Below are positions 1 through 5,003 of a stretch of DNA of 11,004 nucleotides, piece by piece; position 1 is the first letter of the stretch, and every line of letters begins with the position of its first letter. Source of the stretch: DAXETY01 sp051155755 (GTDB taxonomy: Bacteria > Desulfobacterota > Desulfobacteria > Desulfobacterales > SG8-13); assembly GCA_051155755.1 (NCBI GenBank), contig DAXETY010000032.1, forward strand, positions 1 to 11,004. Reading direction: 5' to 3'. The notes under the pieces were generated by a model. It was not told the origin of the DNA. It ran no database searches and saw only the letters and a list, made by a program, of their open reading frames with translations. The translations under genes were made by a program, and so were the position numbers.

Positions 1-2252
1 ATCACGTAGCGCGGAATCTCCCGCCCGCTGCCATCCCGGCGGACCCGGGTGGCGATATCGATGACGTCGACCACGTCCACCGGTCGGCGGCGGTTCCACT
101 GTTGCTGCAGCGGCAGACCGGCGACGTAGAGGTGATGAAACTCGATACCGCATTCGCGCAGCCGGAATGCGAGCCGGTTGATTGCTTCAGGCGAATCATT
201 GACTCCGCTCAGCAGCGGCGTGTTGTTATAGACCGTAATGCCGCGGTTGCGCAGGTTTTCGGCCAACACCGCGTGGCGGGGCTCGATTTCTTCGGCCCGC
301 AGAAAGCGGGCTTCGATCTCCAAGCGCTGGGGGGTGACCACCGTAACCCGATTGAGCTCGCCCAGGGTGTCCAGAACGGCATTGCTGTAACGTCCTGGGG
401 CGCGTCGGAAAGCCGGGCTGCGCAACCGCACCGCATTGATGGACACAAGCGGACGCAGCATTTCCAGAATTGACTGCACGCGGTGCAGATGATCCAGAAT
501 TTCCCTTTCGGCCAACAAAACCACATCGGTAATATCCGGGTGGTTTTTCAGATAGGTCGAATCGGGCCGCCAGCGGTCTACCTGAATTTCCACTCGGGTT
601 TGATGCACCCGGTGCAGGCCCGCAATCCCGGTATCGACGACCCCCGGCAGGCGGTCGGTGATGCGGTCGGCTTCGATGGAAGCCGAGCGGATATCTTCGT
701 CCGTGGCTGCGACAGCGCGTTTTTTCACCGGCGGACGCGCACCCAGAAACAACGATTCGTCACCGATTTCGGCCATGTAGCGGATGTCGATGGTGCCTTC
801 GCCGTTGACCCGGATGATATCGAGTTCGTTGGCGATCGGCGCAAAGGATTTAAAATAATCCGGGGTATAGGGGGTTCGAATCCAGATGAAATGCGGGTTT
901 TCCGAATCCGGGCCAACGGCCCACCCGCTGCTGTGCCAGTCCATCTTGCCGATGGGTGTTGCCGTGCAGATGCGCGGAATGACGCGGTCGGAGAGATGGG
1001 CCCGCAGGTAGTGGGCCACGCGCAGTCCGTCGGCGATGGGGGTCCAGTAAATCCGGTTGCCCTGGATGGGACTGCAGGGAATGTAGATGTAATGCAGCTC
1101 GGCCCCCGCGCCCCGCAGCAGACTGAAGAGGCGGACCAGCTCCGGCCCCCGATCGTTGCAATCCTTGAGAAAAGGTGTCTGCACGTACACGGCGATGCCG
1201 TGGTTGACCAGCTCGGTGATCAGCTCCAGACTTTGCGGGGAAATTTCATCCGGATGAATGAAGTGGGTGGCCACTTCCATGCGCTTGCCCGACATCTGCA
1301 GCTCGTAATTTTTGGCCTTGATGTATTTGAGCAGGGAACCGTTGCGGGCGAGAAACAGGTTCGGGTAGTAGGCGATGGAGCGGGTGGCCAGCCGCAGGGT
1401 CTGCACGTGCGGGATCTCTTTCAAGCCATCGATGGCGCAGGCCAGATTGTCCCGATTCATAAATGGATCGCCACCGGTGATGACGATCTCTTTGATGGTC
1501 GGGCTGGTTCCGACATATTCCACCGCTTTGCGCACATCTTCCCGGCTGGGGTTGGTCTGGTGGCGGGATTCCTTGTGTTTTCGGAAACAGAACCGGCAGT
1601 AAACCGGACAGCTCATGTTCAGCAAAAAGATGACCCGATTCTGATACATCTGCTCCAGCAGCCCCTGGTGAAACTGGCCGATCCAGGTGTTGACGTGTCC
1701 GACCGGGTCGAGTTCTTCGACAAAGGGCAGATACTGGTAGCCGACATGCGGCGACACCCGCATCTGCCGAATCACGTGGGAAGACAGACGCACCGGATAA
1801 GTCTCCAGCACCGCCTGCATATCGTCGCGCTGCCCGGCGGGAATCGAGGTGTGGGTCAGGGCCTCGAGCTGCGCCACGGATTTCACCGTGGTAAACTTCT
1901 CTTTGGGCATCATCGTTTCCAGCGCCGCCACCAGCAGCAGGTGCGGCAGCTCGACATCGTTGATCCGAATCGGCGCAGCGCGCCGGCTGTCGGCCGCTTG
2001 CAGCTGCCGGACCAGTTCCCGGCAAAATCCGTCCGGATTGTGCCCAAACCCAGTGGCCTCCAGAAGGCGTTGAAATCGCCGTCGGCCGGATTCCGGCCCG
2101 ATCAGCTCGCAAAAACGACGCCCCACGAGTGCCGGAACACCGTAGCGTTCCAAAAACTCGACCAGGGACGCGGTCAATGCGGATAAAGACGGCGGCTCGA
2201 AGTCTTGAACCGTGGTTTTGACGGTGTTTTCCGTACGTTCCTGTACTTCCAT
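1..2252 (-). CDS. KamA-family radical SAM protein with a degenerate second KamA-like half (3' end outside window)
   Basis: The frame is open from ATG at 2252 (GGAG 8 nt upstream) to the left edge, giving 750 residues without a stop. Residues 1-200 form a mostly helical lead-in. Then comes a KamA-type radical SAM core: C215-x3-C219-x2-C222 (the [4Fe-4S]/SAM site), TGGDP at 259-263, and ND at 366-367 matching the substrate-binding Asp region of lysine 2,3-aminomutases. Where KamA enzymes carry DAPGGGGK with the PLP lysine, this protein has TATPIGK (430-436), so PLP use and lysine as substrate are doubtful. Residues about 574-750 align again with 253-428 (EI-P, GI-VY-TP-L, ND-PE, RL-LR), but the cluster cysteines and GGDP are missing. 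Typical KamA proteins are about 350-450 residues, so this one is roughly double. It lies downstream of ablB on the same strand after 231 nt. Family assignment is firm; the reaction is unknown. A further in-frame ATG at 2402 is less likely. Confidence 0.88.
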   Translation of the reverse strand, partial: MEVQERTENTVKTTVQDFEPPSLSALTASLVEFLERYGVPALVGRRFCELIGPESGRRRFQRLLEATGFGHNPDGFCRELVRQLQAADSRRAAPIRINDVELPHLLLVAALETMMPKEKFTTVKSVAQLEALTHTSIPAGQRDDMQAVLETYPVRLSSHVIRQMRVSPHVGYQYLPFVEELDPVGHVNTWIGQFHQGLLEQMYQNRVIFLLNMSCPVYCRFCFRKHKESRHQTNPSREDVRKAVEYVGTSPTIKEIVITGGDPFMNRDNLACAIDGLKEIPHVQTLRLATRSIAYYPNLFLARNGSLLKYIKAKNYELQMSGKRMEVATHFIHPDEISPQSLELITELVNHGIAVYVQTPFLKDCNDRGPELVRLFSLLRGAGAELHYIYIPCSPIQGNRIYWTPIADGLRVAHYLRAHLSDRVIPRICTATPIGKMDWHSSGWAVGPDSENPHFIWIRTPYTPDYFKSFAPIANELDIIRVNGEGTIDIRYMAEIGDESLFLGARPPVKKRAVAATDEDIRSASIEADRITDRLPGVVDTGIAGLHRVHQTRVEIQVDRWRPDSTYLKNHPDITDVVLLAEREILDHLHRVQSILEMLRPLVSINAVRLRSPAFRRAPGRYSNAVLDTLGELNRVTVVTPQRLEIEARFLRAEEIEPRHAVLAENLRNRGITVYNNTPLLSGVNDSPEAINRLAFRLRECGIEFHHLYVAGLPLQQQWNRRRPVDVVDVIDIATRVRRDGSGREIPRYV

Positions 2253-2483
2253 GGACGCTGCTCCGGTTTCGTCTCGACCCGGCGGGACGCGAATCCACCC
2301 GGCAATGGCCGCAGTGGTTCCGATGGCGCCAACGGGCCGATACTGAATCGTTTGTGCCTGCCGCCGCAGGGCGACCGCTGGAAACGGTCCGGCCGGCCGC
2401 ATTTGGATGCAAGCGGCCTATGGGTATCCAGCCTCCGGCGAATTTGGACTCCAGGCTCCCCTTAGAAGAACCGATCCCGCCTG
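2253..2483. other. Intergenic gap between ablB and the KamA-like gene
   Basis: This is a 231-nt stretch with no supportable gene. The KamA-like frame stays open back to an in-frame ATG at 2402, but the added residues look like untranslated GC-rich sequence and the start at 2252 has the better ribosome binding site. I see only weak short inverted repeats (AGCCT/AGGCT) and no convincing promoter or terminator. Co-transcription of the two genes is therefore plausible but not shown. Confidence 0.5.
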
Positions 2484-3344
2484 TCAATCGGAATCGGCCC
2501 CCGGCATTCTTTTATGCCAGACCCACATGCTTTCGATATCGCCGGCAATGTGGGTGTTGTTTACCAGCATCCCGGCCCTCCGGTAACCCCGTCTGCGGAA
2601 GACGATGTTGATACCGGGCGAACGCGTACGGGCAATGGTAAAGGCGGTGCGCATGCCGCGGCGATGCATGTCGGCTTCCATCGCCCGCAACAGAAATCCG
2701 GACATGCCCCGCCCCCTCTGGGCCGGCAGGACGGCAAAATCGGTCAATTCCACCGCACGGTTTTTGAGGTCCATTTCACAGGAGGCCAGCGCCACCATGC
2801 GGCCTTGTTCGTCTCGCACGCCGTAGTAGCGCACGTCGCCATTCATGGTCGCGGCCAAATACTTTCGATCGTAAATGGGAAACGGATAGGACTGAAAAAC
2901 CCGGCGATACAAACGGCGCATTTCGGGAATGTCTCCCGGACGACAGACCCGCACAGACGGTTCGGATGCAATCGGTTCGGATGCGGACTTCGGGCCGACG
3001 GTTTGAAGGCGTTTGCGGGAACGTTCGATATCACTGCGATGCAACGGTTTGCGACGCGCGGCGTCCGGAAACAGGGCCAGAAACAACGCATCCTCGCCGC
3101 CCCGGTAAAAAGCGGGAATGCGCGCTTCGCAAACAAAACCGTTGCTCCGGAAGTCGGCGGCGGCCCGATGCGGTACTTTGGCCAGGATCTCGCCGTAATC
3201 GTTGCGGTGTGCCAGCCGCATGAGTCGAGGCACAATTTCGGGCATGTCACGGGGATCCAGCCTCATCAGGTACACCCGGTCATTGAGCGGGCCGTGATGG
3301 ATTTTCGAATGTCCGATCTTTTCGATGCGATCCGTTGCCGTCAT
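2484..3344 (-). CDS. ablB: Putative beta-lysine N-acetyltransferase (AblB family, GNAT)
   Basis: This 286-residue protein matches the AblB pattern in both halves. The N-terminal domain (about 1-115) has the family-type segments IHHGPLNDRVYLM (15-27), LAKVPHR (54-60) and EARIPAFYRG (73-82). A low-complexity linker with a repeated ASEP unit (about 121-130) follows. The C-terminal GNAT domain (131-280) has the acetyl-CoA loop QRGRGM at 209-214 preceded by the strand LTDFAVLP. Known family members acetylate the epsilon-amino group of beta-lysine made by a lysine 2,3-aminomutase, giving the osmolyte N-epsilon-acetyl-beta-lysine in the cytoplasm. The start at 3344 was chosen over an ATG at 3545 because homology begins there and GGGGA lies about 8 nt upstream; the extra 67 residues look like non-coding translation. 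The next gene on this strand is KamA-like, as expected for an abl pair, although that partner is atypical, so the true substrate needs caution. Confidence 0.88.
   Translation of the reverse strand: MTATDRIEKIGHSKIHHGPLNDRVYLMRLDPRDMPEIVPRLMRLAHRNDYGEILAKVPHRAAADFRSNGFVCEARIPAFYRGGEDALFLALFPDAARRKPLHRSDIERSRKRLQTVGPKSASEPIASEPSVRVCRPGDIPEMRRLYRRVFQSYPFPIYDRKYLAATMNGDVRYYGVRDEQGRMVALASCEMDLKNRAVELTDFAVLPAQRGRGMSGFLLRAMEADMHRRGMRTAFTIARTRSPGINIVFRRRGYRRAGMLVNNTHIAGDIESMWVWHKRMPGADSD
2958..2984. repeat. Two 12-bp direct repeats with a 15-bp period inside ablB
   Basis: CGGTTCGGATGC occurs at 2958-2969 and again at 2973-2984. The period is exactly five codons, so the ablB frame is kept and the protein linker reads ASEPI-ASEPS. 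It lies between the N-terminal domain and the GNAT domain, where length changes should be tolerated. It looks like a small slippage duplication. Confidence 0.8.
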
Positions 3345-3439
3345 AACGATTTCCCCGTCTGCAAGCCCATTGCCTGCTGATTTTGGCAGTAACACATCCC
3401 AACCGTTTCGTCCACCGCCGGACGATGCGGTTTTTGGGG

Positions 3440-3468
3440 TTGAGTCCGCCGTACAAATCCGATATGAG
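3440..3468 (+). promoter_or_regulatory. Candidate sigma70 promoter for the M23 gene
   Basis: TTGAGT (3440-3445) is followed after 17 nt by TATGAG (3463-3468). Each hexamer matches its consensus at four of six positions with ideal spacing. The predicted start of transcription, near 3475, falls inside the palindrome at 3472-3489. It lies in the 212-nt region between the divergent ablB and M23 genes. On the opposite strand TTGCAC with ATATCG at 17-nt spacing is a weaker possible ablB promoter over the same bases. Confidence 0.35.
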
Positions 3469-3471
3469 GGC

Positions 3472-3489
3472 GTTGCATTCGCGTGCAAC
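3472..3489. promoter_or_regulatory. Perfect palindrome GTTGCA-N6-TGCAAC, candidate operator
   Basis: Both six-base arms match exactly around the spacer TTCGCG. A third GTTGCA sits at 3509-3514. The position between divergent genes, over the expected transcription start of the M23 gene and the possible -35 of ablB, fits a dimeric repressor site controlling both directions. No regulator gene is in the window, so the binding protein is unknown, and it could instead form a short RNA hairpin. Confidence 0.4.
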
Positions 3490-3529
3490 TCGATCGGTGC
3501 GTTGCGCCGTTGCAGGGCAATCCGAACGA

Positions 3530-3545
3530 ACGGGCAAACGGGCAA
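3530..3545. repeat. Tandem 8-bp repeat just upstream of the M23 gene
   Basis: ACGGGCAA occurs twice back to back (3530-3537, 3538-3545), ending 11 nt before the ATG at 3557, in the place where a ribosome binding site would be expected. Neither copy is a good Shine-Dalgarno sequence. Confidence 0.6.
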
Positions 3546-3556
3546 ATCAACATCTT

Positions 3557-4219
3557 ATGAAATATCCATTTGCACTTTATAACGAGGAGCTTGCAAGAGC
3601 GCCGATTTTTCCCGGACTGCAGGGAGATCCGTTCGTGGCGGACCTGTCCCGGCAAAACCCCCTGCTGGATGAAATCGATGTGCGCGACCAGCGCCGCTTT
3701 CAAAACATCCTGGCGGAACAGATGAAACCGCACTACACGTGGGGTTTTTCGGGATACCTGGAACGCCGCGATTCCCTGCTGCGGTCCTGCCCCCAGATGG
3801 TCGCACAACAACGGTTTTACCACCTCGGCCTGGATATCATCGTGGCCTGCGGCACCCGCCTGCATGCGCCACTGCAGGCGGTGGTGGTGCAAACCGGCTA
3901 CGAGGCCGGTGAAGGCAATTACGGCGGATTTGTGTTGTTGCAGCACTGCATCGACGGTGCCCGGCCCTTCTATAGTTTTTACGGTCATCTCAGCCGCCGG
4001 GACCTGCCCGATACCGACCGGCGGCTCCGGGCCGGGGAAGCCTTTGCGACCATCGGCGATTTTCACGAAAACGGCAACTGGTTCTACCACACCCACCTGC
4101 AGGTCATTACGGAAGCCGGCCTGGAACGAGGCTATATCGATAAGGGCTACTGCGCCGCCGCCGATCTGCCCGAAATCAACGATCTGTGCCCGTCACCCCT
4201 GCCGTTGTTTCTGCGTTGA
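3557..4219 (+). CDS. M23/LytM-type zinc metallopeptidase domain protein without signal peptide
   Basis: This 220-residue protein carries the M23 metal-site pattern. H89-x3-D93 (HLGLD) and H180 of H178-T-H180 (HTHLQ) are the expected zinc ligands; H144 in YGHLS is the usual partner histidine. The core strands (APLQAVV, YGGFVLLQH, FYSFYGHLS, AGEAFATIGD) are all present, so the fold looks complete and potentially active. Residues 1-85 form a family-specific lead-in ahead of the barrel. M23 enzymes normally cut peptidoglycan cross-bridges outside the cytoplasm, yet no signal peptide or membrane segment is seen here, nor in the longer reading from the ATG at 3383. Related leaderless M23 domains occur fused to aminotransferases and kinases in other bacteria, so a non-cell-wall role is possible. 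The start at 3557 was chosen on protein character; its ribosome binding site is poor. The gene is divergent from ablB. Confidence 0.82.
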   Translation: MKYPFALYNEELARAPIFPGLQGDPFVADLSRQNPLLDEIDVRDQRRFQNILAEQMKPHYTWGFSGYLERRDSLLRSCPQMVAQQRFYHLGLDIIVACGTRLHAPLQAVVVQTGYEAGEGNYGGFVLLQHCIDGARPFYSFYGHLSRRDLPDTDRRLRAGEAFATIGDFHENGNWFYHTHLQVITEAGLERGYIDKGYCAAADLPEINDLCPSPLPLFLR

Positions 4220-4221
4220 TC

Positions 4222-4258
4222 CGGGGGTATCTTTGCCCAAAGTTCCCGAGTTTTGTTC
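4222..4258 (+). terminator. Weak candidate terminator after the M23 gene
   Basis: Just after the stop codon a CGGG/CCCG outer stem can enclose CTTT-GCCC-AAAG, followed by AGTTTTGTT. The stem has an internal loop and the T tract is short, so this is only a possible intrinsic terminator. Confidence 0.25.
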
Positions 4259-4261
4259 ACC

Positions 4262-4291
4262 TTGACATCCGAACCCGTATGGCATACTAAT
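4262..4291 (+). promoter_or_regulatory. Candidate sigma70 promoter for the GerMN-EF-G operon
   Basis: A perfect -35 box TTGACA at 4262-4267 is followed by TACTAA after 17 nt (4285-4290), or ACTAAT after 18 nt. A start near 4297 would leave a leader of about 165 nt before the ATG at 4461. It is the best promoter match I found in the window. The -10 is only moderate. Confidence 0.55.
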
Positions 4292-4342
4292 TTGAATTCT
4301 TTTTTGACCCGAATCGGATGCACCCATTGATGCAGGACCGTA

Positions 4343-4376
4343 CACTGAAAACAGTGAAAAGGATCTGAGCGAAACT
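4343..4376 (+). other. Two small hairpins in the leader of the GerMN gene
   Basis: CACTG-AAAA-CAGTG (4343-4356) is a perfect 5-bp stem with a tetraloop. About ten bases later CTGAG-CGAAA-CTCGG forms a second 5-bp stem including one G-U pair. Both lie within the predicted 5' leader and neither is followed by a T tract, so they are not typical terminators. No known riboswitch was recognised. Confidence 0.35.
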
Positions 4377-4460
4377 CGGTCCACACATGTATAAGTGCAT
4401 CCACACGTTGTTTTGCAGTGCGGATTCCGACGAACCTTGTCGCATCTTGAGAAGGACATC

Positions 4461-5003
4461 ATGGACCTGCTTCGCACCCCTTGCCGGCCCTGCCGGCTCG
4501 GCATTGCCGCATTTTTGCTTCTGGCGGCAGTCATTCGACCCACTGCCGCTCCGGCGCAATCGGAACCTACGCGGCTGGAAGGTAAAGCGGCCGTACATCT
4601 TTATTTTGCGGATCGCAAAACCGACGTTCTGCGGTCGGAGGTCCGGGCGATAGAGATGTCCGGCGGCCGCACCGGCCCGATCCAGCGCATCATCGAAGCG
4701 CTGATCGCCGGTCCGAAATCGGAACTGATGCGGACACTGCCGGCGGAAACCGCACTGCGCGCCGTCTATTGGTCCGAAGACGGCACGGCGATCTTGGACT
4801 TCACCGACACCCTGGTTGCAACTCATCCGGGCGGATGTGCCACGGAGTTGTTGACCATTTTTTCCATCGTAAACACGCTGGTACTGAATCTGGATGAAGT
4901 CCGGCAGGTGAAAATTCTGGTGGGCGGCCGGGAATCCCCCACCCTGGCGGGTCACGTCGACATTCGCTACCCGCTCCAAGCCGAAATGCTGATGGTCCAA
5001 TGA
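4461..5003 (+). CDS. Exported GerMN-domain protein
   Basis: The product has 180 residues. The N-terminus has a basic start, a hydrophobic stretch (about 14-25) and the small-residue segment TAAPAQS (28-34), which fits Sec signal peptide cleavage near residue 33. The mature part (about 42-173) is one GerMN (sporulation/germination) domain: VHLYF (45-49), the segment GPIQRIIEALIAGP (72-85), SIVNTL (135-140), KILVGG (151-156) and LAGHVDI (162-168). In sporeformers this domain is found in GerM, which acts outside the cytoplasmic membrane; in Gram-negative bacteria its role is unknown. There is no lipobox at the cleavage site, so periplasmic release is more likely than lipidation. AAGGA five bases before ATG 4461 supports this start over an ATG at 4395. 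The stop overlaps the start of the EF-G gene (ATGA), so the two are probably translationally coupled. Confidence 0.85.
   Translation: MDLLRTPCRPCRLGIAAFLLLAAVIRPTAAPAQSEPTRLEGKAAVHLYFADRKTDVLRSEVRAIEMSGGRTGPIQRIIEALIAGPKSELMRTLPAETALRAVYWSEDGTAILDFTDTLVATHPGGCATELLTIFSIVNTLVLNLDEVRQVKILVGGRESPTLAGHVDIRYPLQAEMLMVQ

Noticed and set aside
873..883. GGTTCGAATCC, resembling a tRNA T-loop
   Set aside because: It lies inside the KamA-like coding frame and no acceptor, D or anticodon stems are found around it.
483..2186. A 567-codon open frame on the plus strand opposite the KamA-like gene
   Set aside because: The minus-strand frame carries clear KamA motifs; the plus-strand translation has no recognisable domain and reflects GC-biased codon use opposite a real gene.
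1246..2487. A 413-codon minus-strand open frame overlapping the KamA-like gene
   Set aside because: It is a shifted frame of the same strand; the CxxxCxxC motif is only readable in the frame starting at 2252.
3383..3556. Longer start for the M23 gene
   Set aside because: The extra residues resemble translated intergenic DNA, add no signal peptide, and cover the palindrome and promoter candidate.
4387..4653. An 88-codon plus-strand open frame overlapping the GerMN gene start
   Set aside because: It is out of frame with the GerMN domain, has no ribosome binding site at suitable distance and no recognisable product.
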